Origin: Vallicoccus soli
Lineage (GTDB): Bacteria > Actinomycetota > Actinomycetes > Motilibacterales > Motilibacteraceae
Reading direction: 5' to 3'
DNA length: 64,000 nucleotides
NCBI RefSeq assembly: GCF_003594885.1
Contig: NZ_QZEZ01000006.1
Location: 215,069 to 279,068 of the forward strand
Numbering within the stretch: position 1 is the first letter of the stretch; every line of letters begins with the position of its first letter. The position numbers were made by a program, and so were the translations under genes. The notes beneath the pieces were generated by a model. That model saw only the letters and a list, made by a program, of their open reading frames with translations. It did not search any database and was not told the DNA's origin. Shown one piece after another: positions 49,530 through 56,524 of the stretch.

Positions 49530-50734
49530 GCCAGGCCCCCACGCTCGACGTCCGCGCGGTCCGCGCGCAGTTCCCCGCCCTCGCGGAGGGCACCGCCCAC
49601 TTCGACGCCCCGGGCGGCACGCAGGTGCCCTTCGCGGTCGTCGACGCCGTGGCGGCGAGCCTGCGCAGCGCGGTGTCGAACCGCGGGGGACCCTTCCCCA
49701 GCAGCGCCCGCGCCGAGCAAGCGGTTGCCGACGCGCGCTCGGCCGTCGCCGACCTGGTCGGCGGCCTGCCGGACGGCGTGGTGCTGGGCCAGTCGATGAC
49801 CGCGCTGACGTACGTGCTGGCCGGCGCCCTCGCCAAGCGGTGGGGCCCGGGCGACGAGGTCGTCGTGACCCGCCTCGACCACGACGCCAACGTGCGCCCG
49901 TGGGTGCAGGCGGCCGAGCGCGCCGGCGCCGCGGTGCGGTGGCTCGACGTCGACCCGGCGTCGTGCCTGCTCGGCGACCACACCGCGGTCCTGTCCGAGC
50001 GGACCCGCCTGGTCGCGGTCACGGGTGCCAGCAACGTCGTGGGCACGCGTCCCGACGTCCGCGCCGTCACCGACGCCGCCCACGAGGTCGGCGCGCTGGC
50101 CTACGTCGACGGCGTGCACCTCACCCCGCACGTCCCCGTGGACGTCGCCGCGCTCGGGGCCGACTTCTACGCGCTCTCGCTCTACAAGCTCAGCGGCCCG
50201 CACCTCGGGGCCGTCGTCGCCGACCCCGCGCTGCTCGAGGGGCTGCACCCCGACAAGCTGCTGCCGTCGAGCGACGCCGTCCCCGCCCGCTTCGAGCACG
50301 GCACCCCGCCGTTCGAGCTGCACGCGGGGGTCGTCGCCGCGGTGGAGCACCTCGCCGGGCTCGTGCCGGGAGGGGGCGCGCGCCGCGAGCGGCTGCTGCG
50401 GTCGATGGCCGCGGTGCAGGCGCACGAGGAGGCGCTGCTCGACCGCCTGGTCGCCGGTCTGGAGGGGGTCGAGGGCGTGACGACGTACGGCGCCGCCCTC
50501 CTGCGCACCCCGACCGTGGCCCTGCGCGTCGCCGGCCGGTCGCCGCGCGAGGTCGCCGAGGCGCTCGCCGCGCGCGGCGTCGCGGTGGGGGACGGCGACT
50601 TCTACGCCCGCGAGCTGGTGCGCGCCCTCGGGCTGCACGGGGACGGCGGCGTGGTCCGCGCCGGCGTCGTGCACTACACGAGCGGGGACGACGTGGACCG
50701 GCTGCTCGCGGGGGTCGCCGCCCTCGCGGCCTGA
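49526..50734 (+). CDS. Cysteine-desulfurase-like class V aminotransferase without catalytic cysteine
   Basis: The 402-residue protein has the PLP lysine in FYALSLYKLSGPHLG and the conserved AYVDGVHLTPH, and belongs to the desulfurase-like subgroup. Where SufS-type enzymes carry a cysteine loop, this protein reads VGDGDFYARELV without Cys, so sulfur transfer by the usual persulfide route is unlikely. It is co-transcribed with the DUF4188 gene (GTGA overlap) under the TetR-type dyad. The substrate is unknown. Confidence 0.88.
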   Translation: MSQAPTLDVRAVRAQFPALAEGTAHFDAPGGTQVPFAVVDAVAASLRSAVSNRGGPFPSSARAEQAVADARSAVADLVGGLPDGVVLGQSMTALTYVLAGALAKRWGPGDEVVVTRLDHDANVRPWVQAAERAGAAVRWLDVDPASCLLGDHTAVLSERTRLVAVTGASNVVGTRPDVRAVTDAAHEVGALAYVDGVHLTPHVPVDVAALGADFYALSLYKLSGPHLGAVVADPALLEGLHPDKLLPSSDAVPARFEHGTPPFELHAGVVAAVEHLAGLVPGGGARRERLLRSMAAVQAHEEALLDRLVAGLEGVEGVTTYGAALLRTPTVALRVAGRSPREVAEALAARGVAVGDGDFYARELVRALGLHGDGGVVRAGVVHYTSGDDVDRLLAGVAALAA

Positions 50735-50751
50735 GCCGCTCCGTCGGCGCG

Positions 50752-50757
50752 TAGGGT
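50752..50757 (+). promoter_or_regulatory. Candidate leaderless -10 box (TAGGGT) of the TSUP gene
   Basis: TAGGGT lies 8 nt before GTG 50766, with no ribosome-binding site. Confidence 0.4.
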
Positions 50758-50765
50758 CGCCCCTC

Positions 50766-51548
50766 GTGCTCGAGGCCCCCGACGCGACCGTCGTCGTGCT
50801 GCTCTGCGTCGCCGCGCTGCTGGCCGGCTGGGTCGACGCCGTCGTCGGCGGGGGCGGGCTGGTGCAGCTGCCGGCCCTGCTCGTCCTGCTCCCGGGGGCG
50901 GCGCCGGCGCAGGTGCTGGCCACCAACAAGCTCGCGTCGGTCGCCGGCACCGCGACGGCGACCGTCACCTACTACCGGCGGGTCCGACCGGACCTGCGCA
51001 CCGCGCTGCCGATGGCCGGCGCCGCGGTGCTCGGCGCGGCCGGCGGCGCGGCGTGCGCGGCGCTGCTGCCGCAGGAGGCCTTCCGGCCGATCGTCCTGGT
51101 GCTGCTGGTGCTCGTGGCCGCGTACACCCTCGCCCGTCCCGCCCTCGGCGAGGCGCAGGCGCTGCGCTTCCACGGCCGCAGGCACCACGTCGTGGCGGTG
51201 CTCTCCGCGGTCGTCATCGGCTTCTACGACGGCATCTTCGGCCCCGGTACGGGGTCGTTCCTCGTCTTCGCGCTCGTCGGGCTGCTCGGCTACTCGTTCC
51301 TGCAGGCGTCGGCCAAGGCCCGCATCGCGAACCTCGCGACGAACCTCGGCGCCCTCGCGGTCTTCGTGCCCCAGGGCGCCGTGCTGTGGGGCGTCGGCGC
51401 GCTCATGGCGCTGTGCAACCTCACCGGCGGTTTCCTGGGGGCCCGTACGGCGATCGCCCGCGGCAGCCGGTTCGTGCGGGTCGTGTTCCTCGTCGTCGTC
51501 GCCGCCCTCGTCGCGCGGCTGGGCTACGACATGCTCACCGGCGCCTGA
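50766..51548 (+). CDS. TSUP-family (TauE/SafE) membrane transporter
   Basis: The 260-residue protein has about eight membrane helices. The family motif LLAGWVDAVVGGGGLVQLPALLVL occurs near the N-terminus in two blocks, and again as IGFYDGIFGPGTGSFLVFALV in the second half. TSUP proteins export sulfite or sulfonates. The upstream class V aminotransferase hints at sulfur metabolism, but this is weak. Its last 25 bp overlap the convergent RibD-like gene. Confidence 0.93.
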   Translation: MLEAPDATVVVLLCVAALLAGWVDAVVGGGGLVQLPALLVLLPGAAPAQVLATNKLASVAGTATATVTYYRRVRPDLRTALPMAGAAVLGAAGGAACAALLPQEAFRPIVLVLLVLVAAYTLARPALGEAQALRFHGRRHHVVAVLSAVVIGFYDGIFGPGTGSFLVFALVGLLGYSFLQASAKARIANLATNLGALAVFVPQGAVLWGVGALMALCNLTGGFLGARTAIARGSRFVRVVFLVVVAALVARLGYDMLTGA

Positions 51549-52138
51549 GCGCCCTCGACGGCGTACCGCAGCAGCACCGTCCCGCCGGCGAACCGGCGCG
51601 CCTCGAGCAGGCGCAGGTCCAGCCGCACACCGTCCGGCAGCGCGGCCAGCCCGCCCCCGACGAGGGCCGGGACGAGGAAGAGGTGCAGCTCGTCGACGAG
51701 GCCCGCGCGCAGGGCGGCGGCGCCGAGCGTCGGGCCGCCGACGGAGACGTCCGCGGGCGAGGCGCGCACGAGCTCCCGTACGGCGTCCGGGTCGAACCGC
51801 CGCTCGAGCCGGGTGCGCGGGGTGCCGACCCGCTGCAGGCTCGTCGAGTAGACGACCTTGTCCAGCGCGCGCCAGGAGCGGGCGAAGGCCGCCGACTGCT
51901 CGGACCACGTCTCCGGCTCCTCGCCCTCCCAGGCCGCCATGAGCTCGTACGTCCGCCGCCCGTAGAGGTGCGTCCCCACCGGGCCGTCGAGCTCGACCGT
52001 CGCCGCGAGGACCTCCTCGTCCGGCTCGGCCCAGGCGAAGCCGCCCTCGCGGTCGGCGACGTAGCCGTCGAGGGAGCAGATGGCGGAGTACAGGAGTCGT
52101 CCCACGGGGGGTGGACCGGCCCGGGCGCCCGCGCTCAT
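51524..52138 (-). CDS. Dihydrofolate-reductase-like (RibD C-terminal) protein
   Basis: The 204-residue protein has the RibD_C fold: LLYSAICSLDGYVADREGGFAW, YGRRTYELM, ALDKVVYSTSL, DVSVGGPTLGAAALRAGLVDELHLFLVP and GGGLAALP. Family members are NADPH-dependent reductases of unknown substrate. The ATG at 52138 was used; a later GTG nearer the first strand is possible. It is divergent from the secreted protein at 52250. Confidence 0.9.
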   Translation of the reverse strand: MSAGARAGPPPVGRLLYSAICSLDGYVADREGGFAWAEPDEEVLAATVELDGPVGTHLYGRRTYELMAAWEGEEPETWSEQSAAFARSWRALDKVVYSTSLQRVGTPRTRLERRFDPDAVRELVRASPADVSVGGPTLGAAALRAGLVDELHLFLVPALVGGGLAALPDGVRLDLRLLEARRFAGGTVLLRYAVEGAQAPVSMS

Positions 52139-52249
52139 CGGTCCCGCGGCCCCGCGGTGCACGCCGTTCCCTCAGGCGCGCCGCCGCCCGTCCGATGGGC
52201 TGGCGTCCGCGTCCCCGCCGGTGGGGGCGCAGCGCCGAGGAGCGGCAGC

Positions 52250-52936
52250 ATGAGGAAGACCGTGGCAGGACTGGTGGCCGGGCTGACCGCGGCGGGCGCC
52301 GCGCTCTCCGCCGCCCCGGCGCAGGCCGCGACGTGCAGCGTCGCCGCCGACCTGCCGGCCCGCGTGAGCATCGCCGCCGAGCACCTGGAGGTGCCCGTGC
52401 GGCTCGTCGACACCTGCGGGGCGCGGTACGCCTCCTTCGAGGTGTGGGGCCCGGACGGCCGCGACCAGTTCCTCGTCTGGGGCGAGGACGGCGAGGGCGC
52501 GCCCGGCAGCTTCCACGGCACGCGCTCGGACTGGTGGGCCTTCTCCGACTGGCAGCGCCCGGGCACCTACCGGACGGCGTGGGGCAAGGCCTTCGGGCCG
52601 GGCGACGAGCACTACCCCGTCGCGTACGACAGCATGGACGTCCGGTTCGGCACCAAGGCGGGCCTGTCCGCGCGCCGCAGCGGCGGGACGGTCACGCTCA
52701 CCGTCGACCTCGTGCAGTACCACCCGTTCCAGTACCGGTTCGTGCCCTACGGCGGCGCCAAGGCGACCGTGCAGGTGAACCAGGGCGGGACCTGGACGTA
52801 CGTCAAGTCCGTGACCGTCGGGAAGGACGGCAAGGCCGTCGTCGCCCACGCGGCGCCGCGCAGCGCGCAGTACCGCGTCGTCTCGTGGGACACCGCGCCC
52901 CGCTGGGGCGCGACCTCGAAGCCGGTCACGGCGTAG
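52250..52936 (+). CDS. Secreted protein of unknown function, paralogue of the 53878 gene
   Basis: The 228-residue protein has a signal peptide (KTVAGLVAGLTAAGAALSAAPAQA) with cleavage near residue 27. The mature chain is all-beta in appearance, with Cys in ATCSVAADLPARVSI and VDTCGARYASFEVWGPDG, and ends with VQVNQGGTWTYVKSVT and YRVVSWDTAPRWGATS. The same order of motifs (early Cys, DxCG, RF/KFG...A.LTA.RSG, TW.YV, YR.VSWDT) is found in the protein encoded at 53878. Function unknown. GAGGAGCGGC precedes the ATG and a strong hairpin follows. Confidence 0.82.
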   Translation: MRKTVAGLVAGLTAAGAALSAAPAQAATCSVAADLPARVSIAAEHLEVPVRLVDTCGARYASFEVWGPDGRDQFLVWGEDGEGAPGSFHGTRSDWWAFSDWQRPGTYRTAWGKAFGPGDEHYPVAYDSMDVRFGTKAGLSARRSGGTVTLTVDLVQYHPFQYRFVPYGGAKATVQVNQGGTWTYVKSVTVGKDGKAVVAHAAPRSAQYRVVSWDTAPRWGATSKPVTA

Positions 52937-52943
52937 TCCGGGC

Positions 52944-52978
52944 GGCGGTGCGGAGCCGCGGCTAGGCTCCGCACCGCC
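52944..52978 (+). terminator. Strong hairpin terminator
   Basis: A 14-bp perfect stem, GGCGGTGCGGAGCC with its complement, and a 7-nt loop lie 7 bp after the secreted-protein stop. It overlaps a TAGGCT hexamer that could serve the next gene. Confidence 0.75.
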
Positions 52979-52999
52979 CTGCCCGCCAGGAGGTGCCCC

Positions 53000-53317
53000 G
53001 TGGCGCTCGCCCTCGTCGTCCGCTTCGACCTGCCCGACGCCGCGTCGGCCGCGCGCTTCGACCGGCTGGCGGAGGAGGTCGTGGCGGCGGTCGCCGCGCA
53101 CGAGCCCGGCACCCTCGTCTACGCCACCCACGCCGTCGACGGCGCGCCGCTGTCGCGCGTGTTCTACGAGGTGTACGCCGACGACGCGGCGTTCCGCGCT
53201 CACGAGGAGGCGCCGCACGTCGTGGAGTTCCACCGGCGCAAGGACCCGCTGCTCGCGGGGGAGCCGGAGGTGCGCTTCCTCGTCCCCGGCCCGGCGACCG
53301 GGGTGCCGGCGCGATGA
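53000..53317 (+). CDS. Antibiotic-biosynthesis-monooxygenase-like (ABM) protein
   Basis: A 105-residue dimeric ferredoxin-like barrel: LALVVRFDLPDAASAARFDRLAEEVV, HEPGTLVYATH and FYEVYADDAAFRAHEEAPHV are the ABM/quinol-monooxygenase pattern. It may be a quinone-handling or haem-degrading-like enzyme; the substrate is unknown. A GGAGGTG ribosome site precedes GTG 53000. Its stop overlaps the next gene's ATG. Confidence 0.85.
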   Translation: MALALVVRFDLPDAASAARFDRLAEEVVAAVAAHEPGTLVYATHAVDGAPLSRVFYEVYADDAAFRAHEEAPHVVEFHRRKDPLLAGEPEVRFLVPGPATGVPAR

Positions 53318-53865
53318 CCGGCGGGCGCCTGGCGTGGCGCCGGCTCGTCGCGGACGACCTGCCCCTGCTCGCGCGGTGGCTGGCCGACCCGACGGTCCAC
53401 CGGTGGTGGCAGCACGAACACGCGCTCGCCGCCGTCGAGCGCGACTTCGGCCCCAGCGTGCGCGGCGAGGAGCCCGGCGAGGACCTCGTCGTGCTCCTCG
53501 ACGACGAGCCGGTGGGGCTGGTGCAGCGGGCCCGGATCGCCGACTACCCCGAGGACCTCGCCGAGCTCTCGGCGGTCGTCGAGGTCCCGGAGGGGGCGGT
53601 CGAGCTGGACTACCTCATCGGCAGCCCGGAGCACCGCGGCCGCGGGCTCGGGCCGCGCGTCGTCGCGGCCCTCGTGGAGGACACCTGGGCGGCGCACCCC
53701 GGGGCCCCCGCCGTGCTCGTGGCCGTCGTGGCGGCCAACCGGGCGTCGTGGCGCGCGCTCGAGAAGGCCGGCCTGCGCCGGGTCGCCGAGGGGCCGATGG
53801 AGCCCGAGGACCCCGGCGACGACCCGCTGCACTACGTCTACCGCGCCGACCGACCGGGCGGCTGA
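53314..53865 (+). CDS. GNAT acetyltransferase (AAC(6')-like)
   Basis: The 183-residue protein has an N-terminal RLVADDLPLLARWLADPTVHRWW, typical of the AAC(6')/IacA-type group, then LDYLIGSPEHRGRGLGPRVVAAL as the acetyl-CoA motif and NRASWRALEKAGLRRV as motif B. Aminoglycoside or siderophore precursors are substrates in related groups; none is proven here. It overlaps the ABM gene by 4 bp. Confidence 0.9.
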   Translation: MTGGRLAWRRLVADDLPLLARWLADPTVHRWWQHEHALAAVERDFGPSVRGEEPGEDLVVLLDDEPVGLVQRARIADYPEDLAELSAVVEVPEGAVELDYLIGSPEHRGRGLGPRVVAALVEDTWAAHPGAPAVLVAVVAANRASWRALEKAGLRRVAEGPMEPEDPGDDPLHYVYRADRPGG

Positions 53866-53877
53866 GCGGCGTACCGG

Positions 53878-54549
53878 TCAGGCCCGGGCGCTCGGGGTGG
53901 TGCGGCCGAACACCCGGTACGTGTCCCACGACACCGCCCGGTACGTGCCCTGGTAGCGGTTCTCCACCGCCCTGGTGCTGCAGCCGCGGGCGTCGCTGGC
54001 CGTCGTGCCGACGTACGCCCAGGTGCCGTCGCGCCGCTGCTGCTGCAGCGTCGAGCGGGCCGACGTCCACGAGAGCCAGCGGGACGCGCGGTCGCTGTAG
54101 ACGGCGAGGCACGTCCGCAGCAGCACGCGCGACCCGCTGCGCGACGCCGTCAGCGACGCCCGTGAGCCGAACTTCACGACGGCGCGGTCCTCGAGGGGCA
54201 GCACGACGGGGCCGAGGGCCTCGACGAGCCGCGAGACGTAGGTCCCCGCCGGCCACGAGGAGTCCACGACGAAGCGCTGGCCCGTGCCGTCCGGCTGCGG
54301 GCCGAAGAGGACCTCGTACGACGCGCTCCCCGGGCCCTCCACGACGAACTCCGAGCGGTGCGTGACGCCGCAGGGGTCGCGCAGGGTCACCACGACGGCC
54401 TGGCGGGGCCCCGTCCGGACGATCTTCTCCGGCAGGTCGAGGCCGAGCGTGCAGGCGCCCTCCGGCGGGGGGTCGCCCGCCGCCGCCGGTGCGGCGCCGA
54501 CCAGCAGGAGGGCGGCCGCGAGGGCCGCTACCGCCCGGCGCGCCCTCAC
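53878..54549 (-). CDS. Secreted protein of unknown function, paralogue of the 52250 gene
   Basis: The 223-residue protein has a signal peptide (RRAVAALAAALLLVGAAPAAA). The mature part has ACTLGLDLPEKIV, LRDPCGVTHRSEFVVEGPG, VKFGSRASLTASRSGSRV, DGTWAYVGTT and YRAVSWDTYRVFGRTTPS, in the same order as the 52250 protein. It starts at a GTG overlapping the end of the large secreted gene upstream, forming a two-gene unit. No function is assigned. Confidence 0.82.
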   Translation of the reverse strand: MRARRAVAALAAALLLVGAAPAAAGDPPPEGACTLGLDLPEKIVRTGPRQAVVVTLRDPCGVTHRSEFVVEGPGSASYEVLFGPQPDGTGQRFVVDSSWPAGTYVSRLVEALGPVVLPLEDRAVVKFGSRASLTASRSGSRVLLRTCLAVYSDRASRWLSWTSARSTLQQQRRDGTWAYVGTTASDARGCSTRAVENRYQGTYRAVSWDTYRVFGRTTPSARA

Positions 54550-56405
54550 GGCAGCACCGCCGCGTGCGAGACGCGCAGCTCGCCGGCCGCTCCCTCGCCG
54601 AGCGCGAGCTCGACCCGCAGGTCGCGGACCCCCCTGACGTCGACGTCCAGCGGTACGGCCACCGCCCCCACCCCCTCGTACGTCGCGAGCAGCCGCCCGT
54701 CCCCGACGACGCGCACCGAGCCGGTGCCGGCGCCGCCACCGCCGAGGCGCGCGCTCGCCGTGAGCCGGGTCCGTCCCCCGTCGAGCGTCCAGCCGGCGCT
54801 GCCTGCCGGGCCGGTCCCCGCCGCCAGCAGCAGGTCGTCGGCGACGCGGACGCCGCCGGTCACCGCGACGGGTGCCCGGTCCGCCAGGTAGAGGATGCCG
54901 GGCACGACGCCGCGAGGCGGCTCGACGGCGCTCGTCACGGCGGCGGACCCGAGCACGACGAGGGGGCCGGCGCCGTCGCCGCCGTGCCCGGTCGGGCCCG
55001 CGGCGACGCTCAGGGTCCGCGCACCGCGCACGTCCACGGCGAGCGGGAACGCCGTGCCGTCGGGCACCGTGCGGCTGAGCACGGTGCGCCCGTCGACGCG
55101 CACCCGCAGCTCGGCGGGTGCGCCGGCGGGGCCGGGTGCCGCCACGGCGACGGTCGCGTGGAAGGTCGCGGCGTCGGCCCCGAGGGGGAGGTCGAGGCTC
55201 GCTGCGGCGGGCAGCCGCAGCGAGCGCGCGTGCTCCCGGCCGTCGACGCGGACCGCGCCGGGCAGCGGGCGCGGCCCGGCCGTGGCCGGGGAGAGGTCGC
55301 TGAGGGCGGTGGCCCAGGCCGCGGGGAGCGGCGCGTCCCGGACGACGACGGTGGAGGGCGGGGTGGCCTGCACCGGCAGGCGTCCCTGCGCCACGGCCGC
55401 CACGCGGTAGCCGTGCGTCCCCGGCTGCGGGGGGCGCGCCACGAGGGAGAAGCGCCCGTCGGCGGTGGTGACCGCCTCGGCCGCCGTCGTCCACACCCGG
55501 TCCCTGAGCTGCTGGAGCCGGACCACGCGTCCCGCGCTCGCCGGGGCCCAGGTGCCCTCGACCCGCAGGACCTGACCGCGGGCGACGGCCGGGGGGAGGG
55601 TGGCGGACAGGCGCGGCGCGGCGGGCGTCACCCAGGTGTCGGGGCTCCGCAGGGCGGGGGCTGCGCCGGCGGCCGCGACCACGGCGCGCAGGACCGTGGA
55701 GTACCCGCAGCAGGGACCCTCGACCGCCGGCACGTCGAAGCGGCCGTCGACGACCCGGGGCGTGGCGACGGTCTGCCACTCGCCCCAGCGGGCCATGGCC
55801 TCGACGGTCACCGGCGTCCCGTCGGCCACGCCCTGCGCGGTCCCCAGCAGGTGCAGGGGGAGCCCCCGCGCCGGCCGTGGCGCGCCGTCCACCGCGAGGG
55901 GGCAGCACGTCGCCGGGTCGGCGCCGGGCTCGGCCAGGACGGGGACGACGCGCAGGCCGAGCACCCGCTGCACCGTGCGGGCGACGGTGACGCGGACGAC
56001 GGGGCTCACCGCGGCGGCGTGCCGCACGGTGGGGTCGTGCCGCACGGAGTACTCCGCGCTCCGCTCGGGCCCCAGCGCCGTGCGGGCGAGGCCCTGCCGG
56101 TCGGTCGTCAGGGTCCGCAGGGCCCGCCAGGGGTCGGCGGCGCCGCGGCGGCCGAGGACGACGACCCGCGCGCCGGCGACGCCGCGGCCGTCGGGCGTGG
56201 CGAGGCGCGTCCGCAGCTCGACGTCGTCGCCCGCCCGCAGGGCCAGCGACGTCTCGGGCACGGTCAGCGCCACCGGCGCGGGCCGCAGGACCTCGACGAC
56301 GACACCGCCCAGGTCGCCCGGGGCGGCCGCGGCGGGCAGGGGCAGGGCCACCGGGACGGTGCTCAGCACCGCGGCCAGGGCCGAGGCGACGCGCGTACGC
56401 GGCAC
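54546..56405 (-). CDS. Large secreted beta-rich protein with NPCBM-like domains
   Basis: The 619-residue protein has a signal peptide at 1-28. Several Ig-like/carboxypeptidase-regulatory repeats follow (TPDGRGVAGARVVVLGR; VRLQQLRDRVW). Two C-terminal NPCBM-like sugar-binding domains each hold a pattern like RVRVDGRTVLSRTVPDGTAF, then LAVDVRGARTLSV or LDVDVRGVRDLRVEL. Cys pairs occur in DPATCCPLAVDG and GPCCGYSTVL, two CC motifs. It is perhaps a cell-surface glycan-binding protein; no catalytic residues are seen. GTG 56405 follows GGAGGAG. It is co-transcribed with the 53878 gene. Confidence 0.8.
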   Translation of the reverse strand: MPRTRVASALAAVLSTVPVALPLPAAAAPGDLGGVVVEVLRPAPVALTVPETSLALRAGDDVELRTRLATPDGRGVAGARVVVLGRRGAADPWRALRTLTTDRQGLARTALGPERSAEYSVRHDPTVRHAAAVSPVVRVTVARTVQRVLGLRVVPVLAEPGADPATCCPLAVDGAPRPARGLPLHLLGTAQGVADGTPVTVEAMARWGEWQTVATPRVVDGRFDVPAVEGPCCGYSTVLRAVVAAAGAAPALRSPDTWVTPAAPRLSATLPPAVARGQVLRVEGTWAPASAGRVVRLQQLRDRVWTTAAEAVTTADGRFSLVARPPQPGTHGYRVAAVAQGRLPVQATPPSTVVVRDAPLPAAWATALSDLSPATAGPRPLPGAVRVDGREHARSLRLPAAASLDLPLGADAATFHATVAVAAPGPAGAPAELRVRVDGRTVLSRTVPDGTAFPLAVDVRGARTLSVAAGPTGHGGDGAGPLVVLGSAAVTSAVEPPRGVVPGILYLADRAPVAVTGGVRVADDLLLAAGTGPAGSAGWTLDGGRTRLTASARLGGGGAGTGSVRVVGDGRLLATYEGVGAVAVPLDVDVRGVRDLRVELALGEGAAGELRVSHAAVLP

Positions 56406-56524
56406 TGCACTCCTCCTCGGGTGCCGGGCTGTGCGGGGAGCGTCGACACCCCCGACCGGCCCTGCGACGCTACCTGCGCGTACGTGCAGGTGTCCGGCGT
56501 TCCGGGCGGGAGCGCCCGGACGGG

